A program made the position numbers and the translations under genes. This document shows, piece by piece, positions 28,265-37,547 of a stretch of DNA of 64,000 nucleotides; positions within the stretch are counted from its first letter, which is position 1; the number at the start of each line of letters is the position of its first letter. This DNA is from Pedobacter lusitanus (GTDB taxonomy: Bacteria > Bacteroidota > Bacteroidia > Sphingobacteriales > Sphingobacteriaceae): positions 1,984,001 to 2,048,000 of the forward strand of contig NZ_CP157278.1 in NCBI RefSeq assembly GCF_040026395.1. Reading direction: 5' to 3'. Below the pieces are notes generated by a model. That model saw nothing but the letters and a program-made list of their open reading frames with translations, was not told where the DNA came from and ran no database searches.

Positions 28265-29503
28265 TTATAAAGCCTTGCTCTTATCTTTATAATTAATAAT
28301 GAAGTCAATTATTCCATTTTCTGAAGCCTGTGCTTCAAGAAAATGTTCTTGCATCTTCAAAACATTTGTCCTGATATAGTCGGAGTTTAATTCATGAACA
28401 TGTCTGATCATTGTTGATGAAGAATCTTTCGAAATATCTCCAACGATTCCAATACCATGATATTTTACTCTACTGGAAATACCAGGCATATCACTGGTTG
28501 TACTCCAGGGATAAACCAAAACTGGAACACCATATAACATAGCTTCCCTCACAGATCCTGCTCCTCCATGCGTGATAAATATTTTTGTCTTTTTTAATAG
28601 GGTAAGCTGTGGTAATGTCTTATAGATAAATATATTTTTCGGCAGCAAATCTTGATTAAACTCCTCAAATAAGTTTCCTAATCCAAGGATGAGTGTATAT
28701 TCAGGTAATTGTGTAAATGCTTCTATAACCCTTGTGTAGAAGTCATATCCACCCTTATACCAGCTGCTTAATGAACCTAAACTACATAGAGCAATATCTT
28801 TATCTGTGTCAATTTTTAACCAGTCAAACTCTTTTTCTTTCCTGTTTGTATTGACAAAGCCTCCAACAAAAAATGTTTTTTCATTAATTACTCTCGGAAA
28901 ATCAAATGCTTTGGGAAAAAATATGAATTCAATAGTTGAATACGACCTATAATTTGAAACCCTTTTTTTCCTTGACATATATGGCTTATCGGGAAGTTTC
29001 AGTAATTTCAAAATTCGGTTATAATAACTCCTCCGCACCAGATTCTCTCTTATTTCAACTAAAAAACCAAGAGATATGCTGAGCCATTCAAACTCAATTT
29101 CAACCAGAGAAAGTAAACTCTTTCGGGGGACAGTAGGACTATTATAAGGTGGAATTAATGTGTATTTATCCTCACAGGTACTTACTTCAATACCTATTGA
29201 CGGAGTGTTTCTGGCTAAAAGAAAAAGAGACCAGTCCCAGAATCCCACTTCAATAAAAAACAAGACAGGATCATATTTCTCGAATAATTTCTCTACAACC
29301 ATATTTAGCTCCAGCTCATCATTTTCCTGTAATTTGTTCAACTGTTCAAAACTATATTCATGATATAATATAGCCTGTTCAAACTTTTCCGGCAGAGCAT
29401 AGATTATATTATAACCTCTGCTTTTCATTTTGCCTGCAATACCAAATGTTGGAATTACATGGCTTATATAGGGTGATAGAACAATGATTACATTTTTACT
29501 CAT
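28265..29503 (-). CDS. GT1/MGT-type glycosyltransferase of the RiPP locus
   Basis: This 412-aa GT-B glycosyltransferase resembles macrolide/UDP-sugar transferases. The N-terminal half begins MSKNVIIVLSPYISHVIPTFGIA. The C-terminal nucleotide-sugar half has LGSLSSWYKGGY, the donor-site motif FITHGGAGSVREAMLYGVPVLVYPW and a following Asp-rich turn. The best start is ATG 29503; an ATG two codons earlier is possible. It overlaps the ABC exporter stop by 8 bp, so it is the last gene of the RiPP operon. It could glycosylate the peptide, for instance on a hydroxyl made by the two oxygenases. This role is inference. Confidence 0.88.
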   Translation of the reverse strand: MSKNVIIVLSPYISHVIPTFGIAGKMKSRGYNIIYALPEKFEQAILYHEYSFEQLNKLQENDELELNMVVEKLFEKYDPVLFFIEVGFWDWSLFLLARNTPSIGIEVSTCEDKYTLIPPYNSPTVPRKSLLSLVEIEFEWLSISLGFLVEIRENLVRRSYYNRILKLLKLPDKPYMSRKKRVSNYRSYSTIEFIFFPKAFDFPRVINEKTFFVGGFVNTNRKEKEFDWLKIDTDKDIALCSLGSLSSWYKGGYDFYTRVIEAFTQLPEYTLILGLGNLFEEFNQDLLPKNIFIYKTLPQLTLLKKTKIFITHGGAGSVREAMLYGVPVLVYPWSTTSDMPGISSRVKYHGIGIVGDISKDSSSTMIRHVHELNSDYIRTNVLKMQEHFLEAQASENGIIDFIINYKDKSKAL

Positions 29504-31244
29504 GCACAATCTGGTTTTTAAATAGTTCTCTTATCTCCAGGTTCTCCGCAAAACCAACCATTGACCTAAGTTCAGTAACCTGACCATCTTTCATCAATAA
29601 GACATGATCTAAATCTTTGATACAACTAAAGCGGTGACTGATTATCAATAAAATACAATCTTTACTACGTCTCTTCTGAATATTTTGAATTATTAAGTTT
29701 TCACTATGGGAATCTAATGCTGATGTCGCCTCATCTAAAATCAGAATATCTGAATTTCTTAGCAGCGCCCTTGCTATGGAGAGTCTCTGCTTCTGTCCAC
29801 CAGAAAGGTTATCACCATTATGCCCAATCATTGTGTCGAATTTTGACTTAAGCCCATTAATGATTACAGTGAGACCTACAATATCACAGACTTCACAGAT
29901 TTCCTCAAAAGTGGAATCTCTGGCCCCGTATTTTAAATTTTCGAGAATTGTTGCATTAAAAATCAGAGAATCTTGTGTAACCAGAGATACTTTTTTGCTG
30001 ATAAAGTGTCTGCTCAGGTCATTCAATGAAATGCCATTAATTTTTACAGTCCCCGAGTTAGTGGGATATAACTTACATAGTAAATTTATAAATGTACTTT
30101 TCCCACAACCGCTTTTACCTACTAGTGCATAACTCGCCCCTTTTTTAAGCTCAATATTTAATTCATCGATAATAGGCTCTGTACGTTTTTGATAAAAAAA
30201 AGATACATTTTCAAATATCAGGTGGTCAATCTGTTCAATTTTATGTTCATGCGCTATAAATTCCGTTTCAATTGCCTGATCAAAAACGCCATAGACACTT
30301 TCTATAGCTACTTTAAATTTCACTAACTCGGTATTTAACTCAGTCAGTTCGCTTATTGGTGAAAACAGTCTGTTCAGATATTGAAGAAAAGCTACGAGAG
30401 AGCCAATAGACATTGTACCAGCTATAATATCTTTTCCACCTATTCCAAAGACTAATAAAGGCGATAGTGCAATGATAAAAGTTGCAGAATTTCTTCTTAT
30501 AGAAGACAGCTTATCTGCACTGAACCACGACCTGGAAAGGCTTACTAATTCAGTACTTAATTGCTTACCTTCTTCAGAGAAAGTATTAAACAATTTAATA
30601 AGCCTTATATTTTTTAGTCTTTCATAAAAGAAGTCATTTAATGCCTCATTTTGTTCGTTCGCAGCTTTAAACAAGTTTTTGACTTTAGCTTTAAGTTTGT
30701 AGTTAACAATTAGCAAAAGTGGCACGAGTATAATTGAAACAAAAAAAAGCTTAGCGTTTAAAGTTGTCAGCATAATTGTTATGCCTATAACAGTCAACAA
30801 ATTGTTTAGAGACTTTATTAAGTTATTAGTAATAAAAGATTCAATATATTCAATTTGAGTATTCAATTTATAAACTAACTTCCCATTAGAATTGTCATGA
30901 AAAAACAGCAGCGGCTGCCTGATAATATGATCAAATAATCGGGATCTTAACTGACTGGTAATGTGAATCCCTACCCGAGTCTGGGTAATATCTGCAAAGT
31001 AATTTGCAACAACCCTGATTATATAGCATATAGTCAATATAACCAGCAACTCGAGTAGCAGATTATAATCTTTAAATGGAAAAACCTTATCTATAATAAT
31101 TTTAGTTATATAGGGTGAGAGTAATGATATTGAGGAGTTCAATAGCACAAGCAAAAACAGCGTAGTCTGTTTTTTCCATTGAGATTTGATCAACTCAAAA
31201 ATTATATGATATGTTTTTTCCATTTTCAAACTGACTGACAACAA
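29496..31244 (-). CDS. ABC exporter of the RiPP locus (no peptidase domain)
   Basis: This is a 582-aa half-transporter with a six-helix membrane domain (about 20-310) and an ATPase with Walker A GKSGCGKST, signature LSGGQKQR, Walker B ILILDEATSALD and ISHRFS. There is no C39 domain, so leader removal must be done by another enzyme, most simply the subtilisin at 32652-34451. It is expected to act as a homodimer exporting the mature peptide across the inner membrane. It starts 5 bp after the 2OG-oxygenase stop. Confidence 0.93.
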   Translation of the reverse strand: MLSVSLKMEKTYHIIFELIKSQWKKQTTLFLLVLLNSSISLLSPYITKIIIDKVFPFKDYNLLLELLVILTICYIIRVVANYFADITQTRVGIHITSQLRSRLFDHIIRQPLLFFHDNSNGKLVYKLNTQIEYIESFITNNLIKSLNNLLTVIGITIMLTTLNAKLFFVSIILVPLLLIVNYKLKAKVKNLFKAANEQNEALNDFFYERLKNIRLIKLFNTFSEEGKQLSTELVSLSRSWFSADKLSSIRRNSATFIIALSPLLVFGIGGKDIIAGTMSIGSLVAFLQYLNRLFSPISELTELNTELVKFKVAIESVYGVFDQAIETEFIAHEHKIEQIDHLIFENVSFFYQKRTEPIIDELNIELKKGASYALVGKSGCGKSTFINLLCKLYPTNSGTVKINGISLNDLSRHFISKKVSLVTQDSLIFNATILENLKYGARDSTFEEICEVCDIVGLTVIINGLKSKFDTMIGHNGDNLSGGQKQRLSIARALLRNSDILILDEATSALDSHSENLIIQNIQKRRSKDCILLIISHRFSCIKDLDHVLLMKDGQVTELRSMVGFAENLEIRELFKNQIVHE

Positions 31245-31249
31245 TTAAA

Positions 31250-31804
31250 TTAACTGGAAATCTGTTTATATTTAATTGCCATAGTTAACCTTGATTCTGT
31301 ACAAATCCTGGTAGAGATAGAGCCCAGATGCTCTACTGCCCCCGGGAAAATCAGAAATCTTCCGGGTTTGGGTAATACACAACGTTTTGATTCATGATTC
31401 TCATAGAATATTGTTTCTCCGCCCCATCTGTAATCCCAGAACTTGTTTACATAATAGACAACAGTCAAATCATTTTCATCTTCTCTACAATCAGAATGCG
31501 GAAATTCAACATCTCCATAATTTGAAAGATTGATATAAGCCCTCCTCATTTGATATTGATGATCAGCATAAAATCTCTCTATCAGAAAAGCTGCTTTTTG
31601 AGCAAACAAATTACTTGTTTCAAATTTCTCCACATCAAAATCGACCGAGAAGATCGGATATTTATCTCCATCAAAATCCTTTTCTCCCTTTACGAATGCC
31701 AGTGTTTGTATCTGCTCATAAAAATTGTCTACTAAATCTTTTTCAATTTCATCATCAATAATATAAATTGCTTTATCATTTATTTCAAAGGATTCGTATT
31801 TCAT
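31250..31804 (-). CDS. 2-oxoglutarate/Fe(II) oxygenase, prolyl-4-hydroxylase type
   Basis: The protein is 184 aa from ATG 31804. The frame also allows ATG 31825, which overlaps the JmjC gene by 14 bp. It has the 2OG-FeII_Oxy_3 double-stranded beta helix with iron ligands His103 and Asp105 (FPHSDCRED) and His159 (AVEHLGS), plus the 2-oxoglutarate Arg172 in SRLTMAIKYK. WGGETIFYE and PKPGRFLIFPG are typical of the P4H class. It probably hydroxylates a residue of the precursor core. Which one cannot be told; Arg, Asn, Asp and Lys side chains are all plausible. Confidence 0.9.
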   Translation of the reverse strand: MKYESFEINDKAIYIIDDEIEKDLVDNFYEQIQTLAFVKGEKDFDGDKYPIFSVDFDVEKFETSNLFAQKAAFLIERFYADHQYQMRRAYINLSNYGDVEFPHSDCREDENDLTVVYYVNKFWDYRWGGETIFYENHESKRCVLPKPGRFLIFPGAVEHLGSISTRICTESRLTMAIKYKQISS

Positions 31805-31811
31805 AACATTT

Positions 31812-32645
31812 CTATTTAAGGTCATTTAAATTATGGTTTACAAGTTTTAAAATTGAGTTGTATGATTTGGGTCTGGCTTTGATTAAATCTTCCAGTACGT
31901 ATTTATAGTTGGAAAGATTCACAAAGTTTTCTGTCAGAGATACCCCGGCTTCTAGATTAATTACTGTATGCCACCATCCGGAAGGAGTGTAAACAATATC
32001 TCCAGGCTCTTGAATACAGACTAATGGGTGTGTCTGCTTATAAAGCGGAAATAACTCAATATCAGGACTGTATGGATTTACCATTCCTTTGTAAATCAGA
32101 TCTTCCTGAGTCCTTGAAAAAAAAAGCCACAATTTCTTTCCTGTAATAACAGCATTCCAGGCACTGGAATTCCACACATCAATATGTAGTTTAGAAAATG
32201 TCCCCTTTGCACCAAAATACAACCAGGAAAGATCGTATTTTCTATTATCAGATGGCCATGCCCCATACCAGCAATTAAAGAAATCAGGTACCTGGTATGC
32301 TTTTTTGAATGGCTTATCTACGTGACACTGGGTATTTAAATAAAATGGGATTTCGTCCTGATTATAATTCATATAATCAAGATAATCAGCTATTAAAAAC
32401 TCTTTTTTTTCTTCTTTCCCATCTATAGTTCTTTTAGCAAATGCAAATTCATGTCCGAAATTTTCTTTAAAGAATTCATGATTCCACTTTTCAGAACCAG
32501 GCGCCCATTTGTTAAATGAGCCCCTAAAAATGACTGGTACGGAAGAATAGGTATAATGTGCGTTAAAATAATTACTACTTAATAATTCACTTCTTTCTTC
32601 CCGGACTTTTTCAAAGTCAAGAACCCTTTTAAGATCAAATTCCAT
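31812..32645 (-). CDS. JmjC/cupin-8 type Fe(II) oxygenase
   Basis: This 277-aa protein has the FIH/JmjC-like jelly roll. Its iron triad is His154 and Asp156 in LHIDVWNSSAWN and His226 in SGWWHTV, with Lys170/171 near the co-substrate side. The motifs WLYFGAKGTFSKLHID and EPGDIVYTPSGWWHTV are diagnostic for Cupin_8/JmjC hydroxylases, whose known members hydroxylate Asn, Asp, Arg, His or Lys side chains. The core of both precursors is rich in Arg, Asn and Asp, so peptide hydroxylation is likely. It sits 6 bp after the subtilisin gene. Confidence 0.9.
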   Translation of the reverse strand: MEFDLKRVLDFEKVREERSELLSSNYFNAHYTYSSVPVIFRGSFNKWAPGSEKWNHEFFKENFGHEFAFAKRTIDGKEEKKEFLIADYLDYMNYNQDEIPFYLNTQCHVDKPFKKAYQVPDFFNCWYGAWPSDNRKYDLSWLYFGAKGTFSKLHIDVWNSSAWNAVITGKKLWLFFSRTQEDLIYKGMVNPYSPDIELFPLYKQTHPLVCIQEPGDIVYTPSGWWHTVINLEAGVSLTENFVNLSNYKYVLEDLIKARPKSYNSILKLVNHNLNDLK

Positions 32646-32651
32646 ATATTA

Positions 32652-34451
32652 TTATTTAATGAATTTTTCTATTATTGACTTACACGCACTTTTTGCCTGT
32701 TTTTTCAGACAAAAAAGTCTTCGTGTTTCTCCTTTATTATTTATTTTATTATCAAGCTCATTTAAGAGTGATATCCTGTCGATGTTACTATAAACTATTA
32801 TATATTCTGAAGCCTTCAGACTGAAAAAATTAGTTACTCTGGTGATATAGTTAATTGTTTCATCATAACGATACGTTCCATTGATACTAAAAACAAATAA
32901 ATCAGGAATTACACTGGTAAAGTACTCTAGTGTTAATGCTAAAGTTTTATTATTATAGATATAGTTATTCAGATAGTTTGAATTCGGAAGTCCCTGATCA
33001 TAGGTGAATATGACTTCACACTTGTCATTTGAAATACAATTGTCAACTATTGATGCCATCTGTTTGAAATCAATTCTTCCCGCATCACTTCTCTGATACG
33101 GAATGCAAACATTTCCCCCCTCCAATAATCCATAATTACAGGTAACTATAATAGATGATTTAAGCTGATAAACCTCACTTAAGGCCGATCTTAACCTGGA
33201 GGTTAAAATAAGATTTTCCATAGCATCAATTCCGGAAACAGCAACTATGGGTTTCTCCTTAGGTGGTTCAGCTTTATCAACTATATTTTTATCTTTTCTG
33301 GAAAAATGGCTATGCAGATTAACTAATTTCCCTTTATAACTCACATCGTCTTTTGATATTATGCTATGGATATAATTGTAAACCCTCTCATTCAGACAGT
33401 ATATATTGACATTACTTGAAATTAACCGTTCTGTAAGGCTCATAAAGCACTCCAAATCCAGGTCTATCTTAGAATTATATACATCTCCAATAATTACTTT
33501 GAATTTTTCCAATTCCGTATTTGTCAGATCTGTTAAATGGACACCTGCAATTTTCTTATGTTTTAAGGCGTCCTGTTCATCAAACAATATCCTGATATAT
33601 TCAGAAGAATATGTCAGAGAGCTGAAATATCTGTTGAATTTTTTGTCAGAAAAAGGGTAAAATAATATTTGAACTTCTTTTGTATCCTCCTCTTTAACAT
33701 AGGTCTCATTTAACTGAACTTCAATATTTTCACGATCAATAAAATAGAGCTGTTTGACATTTTCCGAAGAAAACCTACTTAATAACCCAGGTAATCTTCC
33801 TGCTGTAAACCCAGGATTATCTCTAAGTAATCTTGATAATGTCCCTGAAAATCTCGCTGTTGCATAACTAGATCCAGCGACCTCTTCTATGCAGTTCTCA
33901 CACCAGGTGACCTGCTGTTTAACTCCATGACCAATAACATTTATATTACCTTCACCTAAATACAAAAATTCATTTAAGTCCGCTTTCGAAACTCCAGTGG
34001 CAACAGAAAACACAAACGGGAAGAAAGCCGGATAACATGGTATATTTGGATGATAATGGGCAGATGAAATAATAATTGCCCCTTTATTGACAATTTCCCT
34101 GCAAATAGAGTATAGTTTATTGCCCGGATTTTTTGTCAGAATCCCCAGACTAACATTATAGATATCTATATGGTAATGTGCATTACAATATTCAAAGGCC
34201 ATAACAATCAATCCTTCAGTTAGTTTCTTATCAAATGAGGATATTTTAACTATGAATAAATTTGCCTCCGGGTCTATTTCACTGATCAGTTCCGCAATTG
34301 CAGTACCGTGTCCATTCGTGTACTCTGCATAATTACTATCTATTTCAAATGATGAGTCTCTATTCAAGGAAATATGCACCCCATTGATTACTTTGTTTTT
34401 GAAAGTCTGATTGTGAATGTCCAGACCAGAATCAATTATAGCAATGTTCAT
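32652..34451 (-). CDS. Cytosolic subtilisin-like protease with long extra C-terminal domain
   Basis: This 599-aa protein starts directly with the S8 fold (MNIAIIDSGL): Asp7, His48 (NGHGTAIA), oxyanion Asn99 (YNVSLG) and Ser195 (AGSSYATARFSG). It has no signal peptide or propeptide, so it should act in the cytosol, which fits a leader or follower peptidase. Residues about 255-599 form a separate region of unknown fold (begins VQILFYPFSDKKF; later IVAVSGIDAMENLILTSRLRSAL and IIVTCNYGLLEGG). It faintly reminds me of peptide-maturation-system accessory proteins from clostridial RiPP loci, but I cannot confirm that. The start codon overlaps the upstream stop (TAATG), so the two are translationally coupled. 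Confidence 0.85.
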   Translation of the reverse strand: MNIAIIDSGLDIHNQTFKNKVINGVHISLNRDSSFEIDSNYAEYTNGHGTAIAELISEIDPEANLFIVKISSFDKKLTEGLIVMAFEYCNAHYHIDIYNVSLGILTKNPGNKLYSICREIVNKGAIIISSAHYHPNIPCYPAFFPFVFSVATGVSKADLNEFLYLGEGNINVIGHGVKQQVTWCENCIEEVAGSSYATARFSGTLSRLLRDNPGFTAGRLPGLLSRFSSENVKQLYFIDRENIEVQLNETYVKEEDTKEVQILFYPFSDKKFNRYFSSLTYSSEYIRILFDEQDALKHKKIAGVHLTDLTNTELEKFKVIIGDVYNSKIDLDLECFMSLTERLISSNVNIYCLNERVYNYIHSIISKDDVSYKGKLVNLHSHFSRKDKNIVDKAEPPKEKPIVAVSGIDAMENLILTSRLRSALSEVYQLKSSIIVTCNYGLLEGGNVCIPYQRSDAGRIDFKQMASIVDNCISNDKCEVIFTYDQGLPNSNYLNNYIYNNKTLALTLEYFTSVIPDLFVFSINGTYRYDETINYITRVTNFFSLKASEYIIVYSNIDRISLLNELDNKINNKGETRRLFCLKKQAKSACKSIIEKFIK

Positions 34452-35218
34452 TAATTATTGATCGTTAAAGCAAAATTACTGGAAGCATCATATATTGAAT
34501 CCAATAAATTAACAGATTCCAACATTTGTTTGTATTTAGAAAATCCCTGAGAGATTACACAGTGTTCTCCAATTTTCATGCTGTATTTATGTGCTTTATG
34601 ACAAGATTCTCCATTATGAATATGATTTTTGTCTTCTCTGATTTTAAAAAGAGCAATAAATTTCTCATCTATAACCGATACCTTATTATGCGCAAAATTA
34701 ATTCTGGATCCCGGCATTTTCTCTCTGTTTGGAATAAATATATCATCTCTCAGAATTTCTACTGACTCAATAATATCGATATTGGTTTGTATCGTTAAAA
34801 ATGAATTCATAAGATCTGGTTTTAGATAATTAACCCGTATGAACCCCTTCAGAGCCATAGGAATATTGATTAGAGGCAACAAAATCTGATCAAAATTCTT
34901 ATGGCATAGGTCCAGTAGAAAAAACATTCTTACGAAGTAATCAAAGCATTCTACTGTTAAAAAATAATTTTTTGCTTTAATGTGGTTCGCCCAGATTTCT
35001 ATTACTTTCAGGGCTTCTTCAAATTCTGCTTTTGATACTGCAGCTTTAATATAAACCAGTTGTTCAGTTGCGTATATAAAGCTGTTATGGATAATCTCAT
35101 TTAAGCAGTTCAGGTCTTTTTTATTTTTCTCTATTACATCTTCAAGACAAAGATTTTTATTCACAAAAACCTCGTGAAAATTATTCAGATATGAAGGATG
35201 AAATAAAGTATTTATCAT
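34451..35218 (-). CDS. RiPP-locus protein of unknown function
   Basis: I do not recognise this protein. From ATG 35218 it has 255 aa (MINTLFHPSYLNNFHEVF). The frame continues to 35257, but that start overlaps the radical SAM gene by 38 bp, while 35218 lies 1 bp after its stop. It is mostly helical and polar with no signal peptide, membrane helix or known catalytic motif. A His/Cys-containing C-terminal stretch (GESCHKAHKYSMKIGEHC) might bind a metal. Its place between maturase and protease, with coupled starts on both sides, suggests a peptide-binding, docking or maturation accessory role. That is inference only. Confidence 0.75.
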   Translation of the reverse strand: MINTLFHPSYLNNFHEVFVNKNLCLEDVIEKNKKDLNCLNEIIHNSFIYATEQLVYIKAAVSKAEFEEALKVIEIWANHIKAKNYFLTVECFDYFVRMFFLLDLCHKNFDQILLPLINIPMALKGFIRVNYLKPDLMNSFLTIQTNIDIIESVEILRDDIFIPNREKMPGSRINFAHNKVSVIDEKFIALFKIREDKNHIHNGESCHKAHKYSMKIGEHCVISQGFSKYKQMLESVNLLDSIYDASSNFALTINN

Positions 35219-35219
35219 A

Positions 35220-36674
35220 TTACTTATTAGAGTGACCTGTATTATTCGTAATATCATTCTTGGGAAAACTTATTAAATCAGGGTTTTCCTTCATATATAA
35301 ATACTGTTCTTTTAGACTTGATTCTGTTTTTGTTTTCCAAAAAGTACATGGAGGATTATCGGCATGTTTCAGCGCCTGAAATGCGCAAGTCAGCTGATCA
35401 CATACAGGAAGATACTTACAGCTATAGCACTCATCGTTAACTTTATACCGATCAAAGGCCATATATTCTTTAAAATCTTCTACTCTGTAACCATCTTTTA
35501 CATGATTAATTCTTCTATGGTCTTCATGGACAGTTTCCCAGCATTTATGAATAAAACCTTCAGGGTCGATTACTATACCATATGGAGAAACCCAAGTAGC
35601 ACATTCCTCCTGTAATTCAGGCAGTATCCATGCTAATTTTGCTTTTTTCAAGCCATTTTCGGCAGCGTAATTATTATATATGGATAACTTTAATCTTCTA
35701 AAGGTCTGCATAGATTCAAAATATTCTTCTGCATTAAACCTATCAGAAAGATCGTTTTCTTCAGCTTCTTCATAAGTTCTTAACCAGGCGGGATCAATCG
35801 AAAAGCTATTGCTTCGCTGTGGCCATATACCGAAAACTGATAAATCAGTTAGAAATTCTTCGTAGCTATCAGAAACTGCCCTATCTACATTCATTCTTAT
35901 ATTGGTTGTAATTCCATCTGGCATCAAAGCAAGGTTTTCGAGAATCTGAAAATAATTCTTCTTACCCGATTTGCCTTTCAGTGGTCTATGCTTTTCGTGG
36001 GTTTCTTTTGAACCATCTATAGTAATTTGTGCATTTGACACCTTATAAAGCTTTAAGAAGTCCCATTTAGCCTGATTAAGAAGGATTCCATTAGTTATAA
36101 TATTTGCATCATAATCCATACTATATTTCTGGGCCAGTTCAAGGAGTGGAGGAGTAAGTTTTTCAATCGCTCCCTGATTAAGGAGAGGTTCACCACCATA
36201 CCAGGTTACAAGAATTTTCTTCCATGTTTTAGTTGAATTCTTAACAATCATATCCTCCAGATAGCTAATTACACCTCTTACAGTTTCATCCTTATTTAAA
36301 GAGATATTTGGCTTAACTACTTCATAACAGTATGGGCATCCCATATTGCAGGTGATTGTAGTAGCAATAGTTAAATATATATTTGCCTCCTCTACATCTT
36401 CATCTCTACCCTTTTTATAACTTGTATATAGTTTTTGAATCTCATTGAAATTAAAATCAACGACAAAACCCTGATCTAAAAGATATTTCAACAGCTTTTT
36501 ATTCCCCGTTTCTTCCAAATCAAACTTTTCTTTATACTGTAAGCTGTCAATGAGCTTGCCTTGTAATTCATTTAATAGAACAATACCACCAGATAGGGTA
36601 TTATAAAGAAGATATTCTTTGTATTCCTCCACCGGAGTAAGTACATTATAAAAGCTCATTTTAAAATATTTCAT
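35220..36674 (-). CDS. Radical SAM/SPASM peptide maturase
   Basis: This 484-aa protein has the radical SAM cluster motif CNMGCPYC (Cys109, 113, 116), the glycine motif WYGGEPLL and a C-terminal SPASM domain (about 345-445). That domain has the cysteine series seen in CATWVSP, FIHKCWE, DECYSCKYLPVC, LTCAF and PPCTFW, enough for two auxiliary [4Fe-4S] clusters. Such enzymes make thioether or carbon-carbon crosslinks, or related changes, in ribosomal peptides. The N-terminal 90 residues (NTLSGGIVLLNELQGKL) look like the usual pre-SAM substrate-handling part. The two Cys in each precursor core make a Cys-based thioether a leading guess, but the reaction is unknown. It starts 15 bp after the AraC-like gene. 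Confidence 0.93.
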   Translation of the reverse strand: MKYFKMSFYNVLTPVEEYKEYLLYNTLSGGIVLLNELQGKLIDSLQYKEKFDLEETGNKKLLKYLLDQGFVVDFNFNEIQKLYTSYKKGRDEDVEEANIYLTIATTITCNMGCPYCYEVVKPNISLNKDETVRGVISYLEDMIVKNSTKTWKKILVTWYGGEPLLNQGAIEKLTPPLLELAQKYSMDYDANIITNGILLNQAKWDFLKLYKVSNAQITIDGSKETHEKHRPLKGKSGKKNYFQILENLALMPDGITTNIRMNVDRAVSDSYEEFLTDLSVFGIWPQRSNSFSIDPAWLRTYEEAEENDLSDRFNAEEYFESMQTFRRLKLSIYNNYAAENGLKKAKLAWILPELQEECATWVSPYGIVIDPEGFIHKCWETVHEDHRRINHVKDGYRVEDFKEYMAFDRYKVNDECYSCKYLPVCDQLTCAFQALKHADNPPCTFWKTKTESSLKEQYLYMKENPDLISFPKNDITNNTGHSNK

Positions 36675-36689
36675 ACTGTTTTGGTTAGG

Positions 36690-37418
36690 TTAATTAGAGT
36701 CATACTGTGTTGGAGAACAAGAATAAATTCGCTGAAATGATTCGTTAAACCGTTTAACACAGGTAAATCCCGATAAATGTGCAATTTCTTTAATCTTTAG
36801 TCTTGTTAATTTCATAAGCTTAATTGAATGCAGGATTTTGAAAAATATGAGTATCTGTTTTGGGGAAGAGATTTCGCTCTTTTGAAATTCCCTGATCAAC
36901 GTTGAGTCTGTAATACCGAGATAAGAAGAAATCTCACTCACTGTCTTCAGATTTACGTAGTTCTTCTCAATAAAAGCCAGCGCTTCCCTAACACTGGAAT
37001 GCAAACCTGATAAGTTCATATCCAGATCCTTGATAGAAATACTAACGTTGTTACATTTTATCAATTTTTCAACCTCTATGGAGAGGTCAATTCCAGAGAC
37101 CTCCTGCGAATTCAAAACTTTATTTATTCCTATACTTCCACAAAACCAGGCAGCTTCCATTATTTCAGAATCGATCAGGGCCAGAAAAGGGATATCAGCA
37201 AACTTCTGCTTAATCAATAACAAATCTTTTCTAATGATATCATTAAAATGGATAATAACGCATGATACTAATACACTATTTAATATACTGTTTAGTTCAT
37301 ACTGATTTTTTTTCACAATAACTTTAAAACCAGGTATATCGTATTCACTTTGATATGGTAAATGATTATAAACTAATATTGTTGGTTCAGTGGTATCAAA
37401 ATTTGCTGTTTGGTACAT
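36690..37418 (-). CDS. AraC-type HTH regulator with receiver-like N-terminus, inside RiPP operon
   Basis: This 242-aa protein carries a C-terminal AraC HTH pair (VSEISSYLGITDSTLIREFQKSE; IKEIAHLSGFTCVKRFNESFQRIYSCSP). The N-terminal 115 residues alternate strands and helices like a response-regulator receiver (TILVYNHLPY; CVIIHFNDI; FLALIDSEIMEAAWFCGSIGINKVL) but lack a clear acidic phosphorylation pocket, so it is probably a pseudo-receiver. Its place between precursor genes and maturase suggests pathway-specific control, perhaps with ligand or peptide feedback. Confidence 0.8.
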   Translation of the reverse strand: MYQTANFDTTEPTILVYNHLPYQSEYDIPGFKVIVKKNQYELNSILNSVLVSCVIIHFNDIIRKDLLLIKQKFADIPFLALIDSEIMEAAWFCGSIGINKVLNSQEVSGIDLSIEVEKLIKCNNVSISIKDLDMNLSGLHSSVREALAFIEKNYVNLKTVSEISSYLGITDSTLIREFQKSEISSPKQILIFFKILHSIKLMKLTRLKIKEIAHLSGFTCVKRFNESFQRIYSCSPTQYDSN

Positions 37419-37513
37419 TCTTTAAACTATTCATTTGGTTAATGAAATTAATTTTTTTGATCGCGAAAATTAAGTGTCTAAATTATGCGTTAATCTGAAA
37501 GCTAAATAAACAC

Positions 37514-37534
37514 CGCCTTCCTGTTCAGAAAGCG
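37514..37534 (-). terminator. Hairpin after the RiPP precursor genes (possible attenuator)
   Basis: On the minus strand, arms of 7 nt (37528-37534 and 37514-37520, one wobble pair) around a 7-nt loop are followed by GGTGTTTATTT. It lies 14 bp after the stop of the second precursor and about 95 bp before the AraC-like gene. It would allow high precursor mRNA with partial read-through into the enzyme genes. Confidence 0.5.
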
Positions 37535-37547
37535 ATGCTTATTCTTC

